A stretch of DNA of 64,000 nucleotides from JAHFDS01 sp964593795. GTDB taxonomy: Bacteria > Myxococcota_A > Polyangia > JAHFDS01. The stretch's first letter is position 1; each line of letters opens with the position of its first letter. The notes beneath the pieces are model-generated. The model did no database searches and was not told where the DNA came from. It saw only the letters and a program-made list of their open reading frames with translations. Where the stretch lies: positions 26,493 through 90,492 of the forward strand of contig CAZQJC010000147.1 in assembly GCA_964593795.1 (NCBI GenBank). Reading direction: 5' to 3'. The position numbers were made by a program, and so were the translations under genes. Of this stretch, positions 35,369 to 44,085 are shown in pieces.

Positions 35369-37327
35369 ATGCATCGCTTCGTCAAGTCGACCGCCCTGCT
35401 CGCCAGCTTCCTGTCGCTCACCGCCGCCGTGATTCCCGGCTGCGCCGACGACGACCTCGGCCCCCTGACCGCCAGCGAATCCGAGGAGCTAACCCTCGAT
35501 CCCGGCCTCCTCGGGGTCCTGCTGCCCAAGCCGCTGATCGCCCGCCACGGCATGACCTCCGCGCAGTACCAGGCGGCCTTCGACGAGTACGTCGCGCAGG
35601 GCTATCGCCTCACGCACATCAGCGCCTACAACGTCGGCGGCACGCCACGCTTCGCCGCCATCTGGGAGAAGATCTCCGGGCCGGCGTGGGTGGCGCGCCA
35701 CGGCATGACCTCCGCGGAGTACCAGAGCAACTTCGACACCTTCACGAGCCAGGGCTATCGCCTGATCGTCGTCGAGGGCTACGAGCAGGGCGGCCAGGCC
35801 CGCTACGCGGCCATCTGGGACAAGTCCACCGGCCCGGCGTGGGTGGCGCGCCACGGCATGACCTCGGCGCAGTACCAGGCGCAGTTCAACACCCTCACCG
35901 CGCAGGGCTACCGGCCGACCAAGGTGCAGGGCTACGGCGTCGGCGGCGTCGACCACTACGCCGCGATCTTCGAGCAGGCCAGCGGCCCGGCCTGGATGGC
36001 GCGCCACGGCCTCACCTCGGCGCAATACCAGAGCGCCTTCGACACCTTCGTGGCCCAGGGCTATCGCCTCAAGCACGTCAGCGCCTACCAGGTCACCGGC
36101 GGGGAGCGCTACGCGGCGATCTGGGAGAAGACCAGCGGCCCGGCCTGGGTGGCGCGCCACGCCCTCTCCTCGCACGGGTACCAGCACGAGTTCAGCGATC
36201 GTGCGCTGCAGGGCTATCGCCTCAAGCAGGTCGACGGCTCGCCGTCCGGGCTCTCGGATCGCTACGCGGCGATCTGGGAGGCCGAGCCGACAGCGAAGAC
36301 CGGCAACTACTGCAAGAGCTCGCAGTGCTTCAGCCTGCAGACCCTGGCCGACCAGATCGCCTCGGCCATCGATCCGTCGATGACCAAGTGGGGCTTCGAG
36401 GTCCGCCGCGGCCTCTCGGTGATCCAGCGCGCCGACGGCCCGGGCCGCACGAGCGCCGATTCTCCGCAGACGAGCTTCAGCGTGCACGATCGGTTCAACC
36501 CGGCCAGCGTGTCGAAGACGATCACCTCGGTGGCGACCCTGCAGCTCCTCGAGCAGCGCGGCATCCCGGTGAGCACGCCGATCCACAGCTACCTGCCGGC
36601 GAGCTGGAACATCCCGGCCAACAACAAGACCATCACGTTCGCCGAGGTGCTCAATCACTCGAGCGGCCTGCGCAACGAGGACGCCGGCAATGACTACCTG
36701 TTCGCCAACGTCAAGCAGGTGATGGAGCACTCGATCTCGATGGCCGACAAGGTGCCGGCCTACGCCAACATCAACTACGCGCTCCTGCGCGTGCTCGTGG
36801 CCAGCCTCGACGGCTACACCGACTGGTCGAACGGCGACGGCAGCGCGGCGCGCTTCATCACCTACGTCAACGGCAAGATCTTCGCGCCCATCGGCATCTA
36901 CGACGTGCAGTACAAGGCGAGCGGCGCGGCGCCCACGCTCTTCTACCCGAACCCGCCGGGCAGCGCGAACGGCACCTCGTACGGCGACTGGACGCTCAAG
37001 CCGGGCAGCGCGGGTGGCCACAACTCCATCCACGAGCTCGCCGACTTCGCGGCGGCCACCTTCGGCGGCACGCTCCTGTCCAGCACCAAGCTCGGCGAGC
37101 TCAAGGCGCAGGGTCTGGGCTTCGGCGACTACGGCACCTTCGCGGACGGCACGAGGTGCTTCGGCAAGGGCGGCTACTTCCCGGGCAGCTGGAACGGCGG
37201 CGCCGAGCTCAACACGGTGCTCATCAGCTGCGACAACGGCGTGACCGCGATGGTGATGATCAACGGCCAGATGAGCCCCAAGACCGTCTTCGAGAACGCG
37301 ATGAACAAGGCCTTCACGGCGCAGTAG
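35369..37327 (+). CDS. Exported serine hydrolase: five BTRD1-type repeats plus beta-lactamase-like domain
   Basis: 652 residues. Signal with AAVIPGC suggests a lipoprotein. Residues about 57-305 are five tandem repeats of about 49 residues with the core WVARHGMTSAQYQ, QGYRL and YAAIWEK, as in the bacterial tandem repeat domain 1. From about 325 a class C beta-lactamase/penicillin-binding fold carries S380-x-x-K383 (NPASVSKTITS) and Y465-x-N467 (VPAYANINYALL). The same two-part architecture is known from fungal polyglycine hydrolases, which cut Gly-rich linkers. GGAGAG precedes the ATG. The next gene encodes a Gly-rich lipoprotein. Substrate is inferred. Confidence 0.82.
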   Translation: MHRFVKSTALLASFLSLTAAVIPGCADDDLGPLTASESEELTLDPGLLGVLLPKPLIARHGMTSAQYQAAFDEYVAQGYRLTHISAYNVGGTPRFAAIWEKISGPAWVARHGMTSAEYQSNFDTFTSQGYRLIVVEGYEQGGQARYAAIWDKSTGPAWVARHGMTSAQYQAQFNTLTAQGYRPTKVQGYGVGGVDHYAAIFEQASGPAWMARHGLTSAQYQSAFDTFVAQGYRLKHVSAYQVTGGERYAAIWEKTSGPAWVARHALSSHGYQHEFSDRALQGYRLKQVDGSPSGLSDRYAAIWEAEPTAKTGNYCKSSQCFSLQTLADQIASAIDPSMTKWGFEVRRGLSVIQRADGPGRTSADSPQTSFSVHDRFNPASVSKTITSVATLQLLEQRGIPVSTPIHSYLPASWNIPANNKTITFAEVLNHSSGLRNEDAGNDYLFANVKQVMEHSISMADKVPAYANINYALLRVLVASLDGYTDWSNGDGSAARFITYVNGKIFAPIGIYDVQYKASGAAPTLFYPNPPGSANGTSYGDWTLKPGSAGGHNSIHELADFAAATFGGTLLSSTKLGELKAQGLGFGDYGTFADGTRCFGKGGYFPGSWNGGAELNTVLISCDNGVTAMVMINGQMSPKTVFENAMNKAFTAQ

Positions 37328-37466
37328 ACACCACCAGCGCAGCCCAGCGCTGGCAACCCCGGGTGGCCGGGCTCGTCGAGGCGAGCTCGGCCATCTGCAT
37401 TCGTACGGGCGACGGCGTCGGCCTGATCCCCTGTAGATGAGGAGCGGGCGACGTGATCGCCGCAAC

Positions 37467-37494
37467 TTGAATCCGTCCCCTGGCCGCGTATTCT
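37467..37494 (+). promoter_or_regulatory. Sigma-70-type promoter
   Basis: TTGAAT (37467-37472), 16-bp spacer, TATTCT (37489-37494), 32 bp before the ATG at 37527. The bases around the -10, GGCCGCGTATTCTG, recur identically at 53824-53837 upstream of another lipoprotein gene. Confidence 0.6.
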
Positions 37495-37526
37495 GGCTTC
37501 CTAAGCCTTACCTCAAGGAGGTCGCG

Positions 37527-38261
37527 ATGAAGAGCAGGGTGTCTATCGGCTGTCTCGTGGTGCTTCTGGCCGCGAGCCTGGGATGTGGCGGCTCCTCGGG
37601 CGGCGGCGGCGGCGCGGCGGGCGGTGCGGGCAGCGCCGGGAGTGCGGGAGGGGGCGGCGGCGCAGGCACAGGAGGCAGCGCGGGCAGCGGCGGCTCCGCA
37701 GGCAGCGCGGGCTCCGCGGGGCGCGCAGGCGGCTCGGGCTCCTCGGGCGGCGGCGGCAGCGCGGGCACCGGCGGCTCGGCGGGCAGTGGGGGCTCCGCCG
37801 GGGCAGGCGGCGCTGGCGCCGCGTCGTGCGCCACCCTGTCGGCCTGCTGCGGCACGCTGCCGAACGCCCAGACCAGGATGGTCTGCGAGAACGCGGTGAG
37901 CTCGGGTGCGGAGGCCATCTGTGCGGCGACGCTGCAGGGCTTCACGGCGGGTGGTCTCTGCTCGGGCGGTGCGGGTGGCAGTGGCGGCGCCGGTGCGGGC
38001 GGCTCGGGCGGGATGGCCGGAGGGGGCGGCTCGGGAGGAACGTCGGGTACGTGGCGCTGCGATCTCCAAGAGGGGATCTGCACCTGCAACCTCAACGGCC
38101 CGGCGACGCCGCCGAACCCGGTCGATCGGTGCCCGGCCCAGCTCAACTGCTGCATCCGCGCGTCGGTCGGGGGCTTCGAGACCTGCCAGTGCACCGAGGC
38201 GCTCCCGGGGGAGTGCATGACCGCTCCTCCAGGCATGATCGTCGCCAGCTGCCCGGGCTGA
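37527..38261 (+). CDS. Gly/Ser/Ala-rich lipoprotein with Cys modules
   Basis: 244 residues. The ribosome binding site AAGGAGG is ideal and fixes the ATG at 37527. Lipobox LLAASLGC is followed by about 80 residues of Gly/Ser/Ala only. A first Cys module follows (CATLSACCGTLPNAQTRMVC), then a second short Gly linker, and a second Cys module (CDLQEGICTCNLNG, CPAQLNCCIRASVGGFETCQ). The end, CMTAPPGMIVASCPG, keeps the pattern. No family recognised; probably anchored in the envelope with disulfide-bonded knobs on a flexible tether. The preceding gene encodes a polyglycine-hydrolase-like enzyme, an interesting neighbour for a poly-Gly tether. Confidence 0.8.
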   Translation: MKSRVSIGCLVVLLAASLGCGGSSGGGGGAAGGAGSAGSAGGGGGAGTGGSAGSGGSAGSAGSAGRAGGSGSSGGGGSAGTGGSAGSGGSAGAGGAGAASCATLSACCGTLPNAQTRMVCENAVSSGAEAICAATLQGFTAGGLCSGGAGGSGGAGAGGSGGMAGGGGSGGTSGTWRCDLQEGICTCNLNGPATPPNPVDRCPAQLNCCIRASVGGFETCQCTEALPGECMTAPPGMIVASCPG

Positions 38262-38348
38262 GCCCTCTGGCTCAGTGTCCGTGACCTTCGCCCCTCAGCA
38301 GGATCTGCTGCGCGAACCACGCAGGGCACTGCGCGTGTCGCGCAATGG

Positions 38349-38366
38349 TGTCGTCAGCAAACGACA
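38349..38366. terminator. Hairpin between convergent genes
   Basis: TGTCGT / ACGACA with a 6-base loop, between the lipoprotein stop (38261) and the DUF2723 gene stop (38436). On the minus strand it is followed by an AT-containing tract. Modest stem. Confidence 0.35.
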
Positions 38367-38435
38367 ATCAACCCGATCGGTGCTCCAAACTAGGACGTGA
38401 CGGCGGAGCAGGCGGCGGACTGAAGATGCGCGCCG

Positions 38436-40571
38436 TCAACGCAGCGCGCGCAACGCCGTCGTGAGCTTCGGGCAGTGACGGAACTCGGCCTCGAGGCGCG
38501 CAAGCGGCAGCGAGACGCGCGCCTGCTTGCCGAGCTCCGCGAGCCAGCCGACCACGTTGTTCTCGCACTGCGGAAGCAACCACGCGGCCGGGAGCGTCGC
38601 GTCGGCCAGCTCCTGGAAGAGCCGAGGACGATCGGCTGCCGGAGCGGCATTGGCCAGGGCGAGGCGCGCGCGGAAGTAGCTCTCGAAGGCGTTGAACCGA
38701 TCGACCGTGAACATCGGGGTCGGCGAGCGCATGACCGCCTCGAAGAGCGGCGCCGCTTGCGCCCACTGCCCCTGCGCGAGGAGGTGCCTGCCGAGGGTGA
38801 CCATGCACCCCGGGTCCGCGTGCAGGAGCGGGTGATCGCGGCCGGCCAGCACGAGGACGTTGCACATGCGGCTGACGATGGCGTTCCGGTGCTTGAGCCA
38901 GGCCGGGTTGTAGCGGCCCGCGTGCGCCCGGTCGAGCAGCTCCCGGGCGCGCTGCAGAAGGCCGGGGCCGTCGTGCGAGGGCGTCGCGTCGGAGGTCGCG
39001 TACTCGTAGTAGAGCCCGTTGTAGCGCGAGGTCACGCCCGCCTTGACGGGGTCGAAGCCGCGCAGCGCCAGCGTGACGAACAGGCGCCCGTGCCGCTTGA
39101 TGTGCGCGGAGAAGGCCTGCTGCAGCTTCCTGCCGTCCGGCTCGAGAGGATCCACGAGCGGGGGCGACACGAAGAGCCCGCTCTGGGACTGCAGCGTGAC
39201 GTCGGGGCGAATGTGCTCGACGTGGCGCGCGTAGAGGATGGGCCCGCTGTCCATGTCGTCGGAGACGAGCAGGTGGGCGTCCTTCGGCAGGGTCTCGAGC
39301 ACTGCGCGGGCGTAGTCGAGCGCGAGCGTGTCCCGCGTCGATTGATTGGCGAGGAAGTTGACCGCCGCCCCGGCGACCAGGATCGCGCCGGCGGCGACGA
39401 ACGGCCAGCGCCGCGCCGGGAACCGCGCCGCGAGCGCCTCGATGGCCACGCCCGCGAAGAGCGCCAGCAACGCGTACGGGATCACGTTGAAGACGACGTG
39501 GTTGTAGCTCGCCAGCGGATCGTAGAAGTCGCGGAAGGCGAAGGGCAGGACGAGCGGCGTGGTCAGGAGCGACAGCCACAGGAGCGCGAAGCGGCGCGGC
39601 TGGCGCGCCGCGAGGGCCAGGCCCGGCACCACGAGGAGCAGGCCCACGTAGCCGTGCTCGGCCGCGCCGGCGCGGAGCACGCGCAGCATCAGGTGGAACG
39701 AGTACTCGACGCGGTAGAAGTTGCCCTCGTAGAGCCGGTCGTAGTGCTCGCGCAGCGCGTATCGCCACAGCTTTCCGAGCGTGTCGACGGGGCCGAGGAA
39801 GGCGACGTCGAGGGGCCCCTTCGAGACCACGTAGAGGTAGGCGTAGGGCGAGAGGCCCGCGACGAACGCCGCCGCCACGAGCGCCAGGGTTCGCGCGCCG
39901 GTGCGGTGTCTGCGCAGGTCGCGCAGGAGGAGCAGCCCGAACGGCCAGACCGCGAGGACGGTCAGCGGCCAGTGATTGGCGAAGCTGAGCCCGAGCAGGA
40001 GCCCGAACGCGACGAGCGGGCGCGGCCGCCCGGTGCGACCGAAGGAGAGCGCGACGAGGACCATGCCGGCGAACAGGAACGCATTGAGCGTGTAGACCTC
40101 GGCGATGATCGCCTGGCTCCAGAAGGTGCGCGTGATGCCGACGCCGAAGGCGCACAACGCCGCGGTCTCACGGCGCAGCGCCAGCGACCGCGCGATCGCG
40201 TAGACGACCACCGCGGTGCCCGCCGCCAGGGCGGCGTTGAGCGCGTAGACGCTGCGCGCGGCGCCGAAGGGCAGCCACGAGAAGACGTGGGCGAGGAGCG
40301 TGTAGAGCGGATAGCCGGGCGGGTGCGCGATGCCGAGCCGGTGCGCCACCGTGAGGAGCTCACCGGTGTCCTCGAGCGTGACCGTCGGCGGCATCGTGGC
40401 GGCGTACAGGGCCGAAAGGACGAGGAACAGCGCGCCGGCGATGACGCGATCCGGCCGCCCAGGTGCGGCGGGAGCCCCCGGCGCGGCGACCTCGACGAGC
40501 CCCCCCGCGGGAGCCGGTGCGGCTGGCTCGATCCTCTGGCGCGCCCTGTTCGGAGGCCTCCGCTTCGCCAT
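38436..40571 (-). CDS. DUF2723 family membrane glycosyltransferase-like protein
   Basis: 711 residues from the ATG at 40571 (AAGG upstream). A basic, Pro-rich N-tail precedes about ten membrane segments. Family motifs: TMPPTVTLEDTGELLTVAHR, then GIAHPPGYPLYTLLAHVFSW, with the acidic E-D pair in the first loop typical of GT-C enzymes; later TFWSQAIIAEVYTLNAFLFA and SPYAYLYVVSKGP. The C-terminal 270 residues are soluble, with AHLLVSDDMDSGPILYARHV and helical repeats. DUF2723 includes animal TMEM260, a protein O-mannosyltransferase; bacterial members probably glycosylate envelope proteins or lipids (inference). Convergent with the lipoprotein gene, divergent from the small membrane protein. Confidence 0.85.
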   Translation of the reverse strand: MAKRRPPNRARQRIEPAAPAPAGGLVEVAAPGAPAAPGRPDRVIAGALFLVLSALYAATMPPTVTLEDTGELLTVAHRLGIAHPPGYPLYTLLAHVFSWLPFGAARSVYALNAALAAGTAVVVYAIARSLALRRETAALCAFGVGITRTFWSQAIIAEVYTLNAFLFAGMVLVALSFGRTGRPRPLVAFGLLLGLSFANHWPLTVLAVWPFGLLLLRDLRRHRTGARTLALVAAAFVAGLSPYAYLYVVSKGPLDVAFLGPVDTLGKLWRYALREHYDRLYEGNFYRVEYSFHLMLRVLRAGAAEHGYVGLLLVVPGLALAARQPRRFALLWLSLLTTPLVLPFAFRDFYDPLASYNHVVFNVIPYALLALFAGVAIEALAARFPARRWPFVAAGAILVAGAAVNFLANQSTRDTLALDYARAVLETLPKDAHLLVSDDMDSGPILYARHVEHIRPDVTLQSQSGLFVSPPLVDPLEPDGRKLQQAFSAHIKRHGRLFVTLALRGFDPVKAGVTSRYNGLYYEYATSDATPSHDGPGLLQRARELLDRAHAGRYNPAWLKHRNAIVSRMCNVLVLAGRDHPLLHADPGCMVTLGRHLLAQGQWAQAAPLFEAVMRSPTPMFTVDRFNAFESYFRARLALANAAPAADRPRLFQELADATLPAAWLLPQCENNVVGWLAELGKQARVSLPLARLEAEFRHCPKLTTALRALR

Positions 40572-40645
40572 GGCAGCCTTCAGCGCGGAGGGGTCGCGCC
40601 CATCTTCGCGATCCGGAGCGCCCTTACGGCGGCGAGCACGCCCGC

Positions 40646-40737
40646 CAGGCGCCGACGCAGGGGCTGATGGGCGCTGGGTACGTCCACTCGTTGCATGCAG
40701 CGCGAGGTATCCTACCGTGACTCTGCGCGATCTCGAA
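40646..40737 (+). repeat. Dispersed intergenic repeat, copy B
   Basis: The right part (CGTCCACTCGTTGCATGC, then GAGGTATCCTACCGTGA, then CTCTGCGCGATCTCGAA) matches copies A and C; about 10 extra bases sit after GGGCTGATG and the left part is degraded. It lies just before the small membrane protein gene at 40783. Confidence 0.7.
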
Positions 40738-40782
40738 CCGCGGGCAGGGCCTCGCCAGGGCGCCTGGTATCCTCGACTCCCG

Positions 40783-41397
40783 GTGAGCGACGAGGGCTTC
40801 GAGGCGTTCCGCGCGGCGCATCGCGGCCTGCTCGAGGCGGTCGAGACGTGCGAGCGCCCCGACTGGCTGGTCCGCCTCGCCTGGGACGCGGGGCTCGAGC
40901 GGCGCGCCCTGATCGAGGAGGGCCTCGAGTGCGCGATCCGCCTGCACGCGACCGACTGGAACGGCAACGTCGCGCTGTTCTGGCCCGTGCCGCGTCCGCT
41001 CGAGGCGGTCGAGGTGTGGTGCGGGCGCCGTTCGGTGCTCACCCAGATGTCCGAGGGCTCGCGCCCCCACGCGAGCGCGATCGTCCCAGGTTGCGTGATC
41101 GGCGCCGTGATCTCGACGGTGTTCGTGTCTCCCCGCCTGACGGGGCTCCCCGGCGAGCTCGCGATCTGCGCGGTCTGCGTCGCGGCGGTCGGCGCGCTCG
41201 GCCTGCTGTTCAAGGTGCTGATCGACGCCACGCTGCGCCGTCAGGTCGCGCGCCTCGACGAGGAGCGCGCGTTCGCGATCGTGCTCGAGCAGATCCGCGT
41301 CGGCATGAAGACGAGCCCTCTGCGGGTCCCGCGCGTGACGGAGGTCCTGGCCAGGCAGCTCGCGAAGCTGGTCGCGACCACGGCGCCGGGGAGCTGA
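40783..41397 (+). CDS. Two-span membrane protein next to dispersed repeat
   Basis: 204 residues from a GTG at 40783 (MSDEGFEAFRAAHRGLLEAV). No strong ribosome binding site; a TATCCT box lies 15 bases upstream. The N-terminal 110 residues are soluble and mixed (CERPDWLVRLAWDAGLERRA, CAIRLHATDWNGNVALFWPV). Two membrane segments follow (ASAIVPGCVIGAVISTVFVS; LAICAVCVAAVGALGLLFKV) and a basic helical tail ending ATTAPGS. No family recognised. The last 24 bases recur upstream of the LRR/TIGR02996 gene at 32944, and 32 bases of its start recur at 47888, so this gene belongs to a duplicated, partly decayed family. Confidence 0.65.
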   Translation: MSDEGFEAFRAAHRGLLEAVETCERPDWLVRLAWDAGLERRALIEEGLECAIRLHATDWNGNVALFWPVPRPLEAVEVWCGRRSVLTQMSEGSRPHASAIVPGCVIGAVISTVFVSPRLTGLPGELAICAVCVAAVGALGLLFKVLIDATLRRQVARLDEERAFAIVLEQIRVGMKTSPLRVPRVTEVLARQLAKLVATTAPGS

Positions 41398-41440
41398 CGA
41401 GGGCCCACACCGCGGCCGACTGGTACCTGTCCTGCGTGCA
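41374..41440 (+). repeat. Duplicated segment: end of membrane gene plus 5' stub of an LRR/TIGR02996 paralogue
   Basis: Matches 32944-33010 with 5 mismatches in 67. After the membrane gene stop it reads (A)ADWYLSCVQ, equivalent to MADWYLSYVH at 32982, but the ATG has become GCG and the frame soon meets unrelated sequence. katG ends six bases later, so the rest of this paralogue was lost at that junction. Confidence 0.75.
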
Positions 41441-41445
41441 GGACG

Positions 41446-43659
41446 CTACCGAACGTCGAAGCGATCGAGGTCCATGACCTTGGCCCACGCCTTGACGAAC
41501 TCGCGCACGAAGCGGTCCTTGCCGTCACGCTGCGCGTACACCTCCGCGATCGCGCGGAGCTCGGAGGTGGAGCCGAAGGCCAGGTCCACCGCCGTCGCCG
41601 TCCATCGCGTCGCGCCGGTCTTGCGGTCCTTGCCCTCGTAGATGCCCGGGCTGCTCCCCTTGCTCCACTTCACGGAGACGTCGAGCAGGTTCACGAAGAA
41701 GTCGTTGCTGAGGGTGCCCTTCTTCGCGGTGAAGACGCCGTGGCTGGCGTGGCCCACGTTGGCGTCGAGGACGCGCAGGCCCCCGACGAGCGCGGTCATC
41801 TCCGGCACCGTCAGCGTGAGCAAGCTGGCCTTGTCCACGAGCAGCTCGCCGGGCGAGCGCGCGGCACCCTTGCCGTGGTAGTTGCGGAACCCGTCGGCCG
41901 AGGGCTCGAGCACCGCGAACGAGGCCGGATCGGTCTGCGCCTGGGTGGCGTCGACGCGTCCCGGCGTGAAGGGCACCTGCACGTCGATGCCGCCGCGCCT
42001 GGCCGCGTCCTCGATGGCGGCGGCGCCGCCGAGCACGATGAGGTCCGCCAGCGACACCTTCTTGCCGGCCCCCTTGTCGAAGTCCTTCTGGATCGCGCCG
42101 AGCTTGCCGAGCACCCTGGCGAGCTCCTTCGGCTCGTTGACGGCCCAGTCGCGCTGTGGCGCGAGCCGGATGCGGGCCCCGTTGGCGCCGCCGCGCATGT
42201 CGCTCCCGCGGTACGTCGACGCGGCAGCCCATGCCGTCCGCACGAGATCGGAGGTGGACAGCCCCGAGGCCAGGATCCTGGACTTCAGCGCGGCGACGTC
42301 GCGCGCATCGAGGCGCGGGCCGGCCTCCCGGGGCAGCGGGTCCTGCCAGACGAGGTCGACCTTCGGCGCCTCGGGGCCGAGGTACCGCGTGCGCGGCCCG
42401 AGGTCGCGGTGGGTGAGCTTGAACCACGCCTTGGCGAACGCGAGCCGGTACTCCTCTGGCTTGTCCAGGAAGCGCTGGGCGATCACGCGGTAGGCCGGGT
42501 CGGCCTTCAGGGCGAGATCGGTGGTGAACATGATGGGCGTGTGGTGTCGCGAGGGATCGTGCGCGTCGGGGACGCTCTCCTTGCCCTGACCGCCTGCCGG
42601 GATCCACTGGATCGCGCCCGCCGGGCTCCTGGACTGCACCCATTCGAAGCGGAACAGATTCCGCAGGTAGCCCACGCCCCACAGCGTCGGATCGGTGGAC
42701 CACGCGCCCTCGAGCCCGCTCGTCACGGTGTCGCCGGCCTTGCCCTTGCCGCACCGGTTCTCCCAGCCGATGCCCTGGGCCTCGACCGGCGCCGCCGCGG
42801 GCTCCACGCCCACGCACTTGCCGGGCGCGTGCGCGCCGTGCGCCTTGCCGAAGGTGTGTCCGCCCGCGATGAGCGCGACGGTCTCCTCGTCGTTCATCGC
42901 CATGCGTCCGAAGGTCTCGCGGATGTCCCGCGCCGCCGCGAGCGGGTCGGGCTTGCCGCCCGGGCCCTCGGGGTTGACGTAGATGAGGCCCATCTGCACG
43001 GCCGCGAGCGGCCGCTTGAGCTTGCGGTCGCCGCTGTAGCGCTCGTCGGCCAGGAACTTCCTCTCCGGCCCCCAGTACACGAGGTCGGCCTCCCAATCGT
43101 CGCGCCGGCCGCCCGCGAAGCCGAAGGTCTGGAACCCCATCGACTCGAGCGCGACGTTGCCGGCGAGGACCATGAGGTCGGCCCAGGAGATCTTCTGGCC
43201 GTACTTCTGCTTGACCGGCCACAGGAGACGTCGCGCCTTGTCGAGGTTCGCGTTGTCCGGCCAGCTGCCGAGCGGCTCGAAGCGCATCTGGCCGCCGTCG
43301 GAGCCCCCGCGCCCGTCGAGCGTGCGATACGTCCCCGCGGTGTGCCAGGCGAGGCGGATGAAGAAGGGGCCGTAGGTGCCGTAGTCGGCCGGCCACCAGT
43401 CCTGCGACGCGGTGAGGGCCGCCTTGAGGTCCGCCTTGAGCGCAGCGAGGTCCAGGGTGGCGAACGCCTTCGCGTAGTCGAAGTCCGCACCGAGCGGGCT
43501 CGAGCTCGGCGCGTGCTGCCGGAGCGGCGAGAGGTCGAGCAGCTCGGGCCACCAGCGCGTGTTCGGGCTCGGCGCTCCGCCGTCGTCAGCGCGCACCGGC
43601 CCGACCGACAACGTCATCGCACCGGTCGCCAGCAGTGCCCACCAGGTCCTCATCGGCAT
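41446..43659 (-). CDS. katG: Exported catalase-peroxidase
   Basis: 737 residues. Unlike cytoplasmic KatG it begins with a signal peptide (MPMRTWWALLATGAMTLSVG, then PVRADDGG), so it should act in the periplasm, as KatP-type enzymes do. Distal Arg102-Trp105-His106 (FFIRLAWHTAGTYR) and both further partners of the Met-Tyr-Trp adduct are kept (MGLIYVNPEGPGG and FGRMAMNDEET), as is the proximal GGHTFGKAHG. The duplicated C-terminal domain is complete. The start is preceded by GAGGAGGAG. A single OxyR-type ATAG-N7-CTAT site lies 97 bp upstream. The window thus holds two unrelated catalases, cytoplasmic KatA and exported KatG. Confidence 0.95.
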   Translation of the reverse strand: MPMRTWWALLATGAMTLSVGPVRADDGGAPSPNTRWWPELLDLSPLRQHAPSSSPLGADFDYAKAFATLDLAALKADLKAALTASQDWWPADYGTYGPFFIRLAWHTAGTYRTLDGRGGSDGGQMRFEPLGSWPDNANLDKARRLLWPVKQKYGQKISWADLMVLAGNVALESMGFQTFGFAGGRRDDWEADLVYWGPERKFLADERYSGDRKLKRPLAAVQMGLIYVNPEGPGGKPDPLAAARDIRETFGRMAMNDEETVALIAGGHTFGKAHGAHAPGKCVGVEPAAAPVEAQGIGWENRCGKGKAGDTVTSGLEGAWSTDPTLWGVGYLRNLFRFEWVQSRSPAGAIQWIPAGGQGKESVPDAHDPSRHHTPIMFTTDLALKADPAYRVIAQRFLDKPEEYRLAFAKAWFKLTHRDLGPRTRYLGPEAPKVDLVWQDPLPREAGPRLDARDVAALKSRILASGLSTSDLVRTAWAAASTYRGSDMRGGANGARIRLAPQRDWAVNEPKELARVLGKLGAIQKDFDKGAGKKVSLADLIVLGGAAAIEDAARRGGIDVQVPFTPGRVDATQAQTDPASFAVLEPSADGFRNYHGKGAARSPGELLVDKASLLTLTVPEMTALVGGLRVLDANVGHASHGVFTAKKGTLSNDFFVNLLDVSVKWSKGSSPGIYEGKDRKTGATRWTATAVDLAFGSTSELRAIAEVYAQRDGKDRFVREFVKAWAKVMDLDRFDVR

Positions 43660-43755
43660 CTTCGTCTCCTCCTCGGGCGGCCTCGCGGCCTCTCCCTGGG
43701 ACTGACTGTGGGGCCGAGGGCCTGATGTGCGAAATACAAGTTTTCGATGGCAGTG

Positions 43756-43770
43756 ATAGCCAGGGGCTAT
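43756..43770 (-). promoter_or_regulatory. OxyR-like site upstream of katG
   Basis: ATAGCCAGGGGCTAT: ATAG-N7-CTAT, the form of one OxyR dyad, lying in the only AT-rich patch before katG and 97 bp from its ATG. The usual second dyad 7 bp away is absent, and the inner T and A of the consensus are not matched. A simple hairpin is an alternative reading. Confidence 0.45.
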
Positions 43771-43799
43771 AGGGGTCCCGGGCCCCCCGGTCTGCCCGA

Positions 43800-44015
43800 T
43801 GCGCTCAAGGCCACCGGGCTCAGGAACGCGATCTACAGAAGCGGGAGGAGGAAGCGGCCGCCAACGCGCGCCCCTCGGGCAACGGCCCTGGGCCGTCCTC
43901 GAGCTCGAGCTCGTCGAGCTACGAACAGCGGGTGTGGGAGCGCAAGGTGTCGGAGCAGCGCGAGCGATACTTCGAACAGCGCCGCACCGAGTACCAGTCA
44001 GGGGTGCGGAAGTAG
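43800..44015 (+). pseudogene. C-terminal fragment of an unidentified coiled-coil protein
   Basis: In one frame the plus strand reads GHRAQERDLQKREEEAAANA, then a Ser run, then YEQRVWERKVSEQRERYF and EQRRTEYQSGVRK before a TAG at 44013. The strongly coding-like Glu/Arg/Gln pattern extends back only to about 43815, has no start codon and an in-frame TAG lies upstream near 43767. It looks like the tail of a lost gene. Nothing else was seen in the 426-bp gap between katG and the next lipoprotein gene besides this and the OxyR-like site. Confidence 0.4.
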
Positions 44016-44085
44016 TCCAGGCCGGGCTTCGAGGCCGGCGCCACCGGCGTGCACGCGCGAGCGTCCGTAGGGCGGCCCGCCCCCT

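Noticed and set aside
40330..40782. Upstream extension of the small membrane protein gene over the DUF2723 start
   Set aside because: The extended frame covers the opposite-strand gene start and repeat copy B; the GTG at 40783 begins the only sensible protein sequence.
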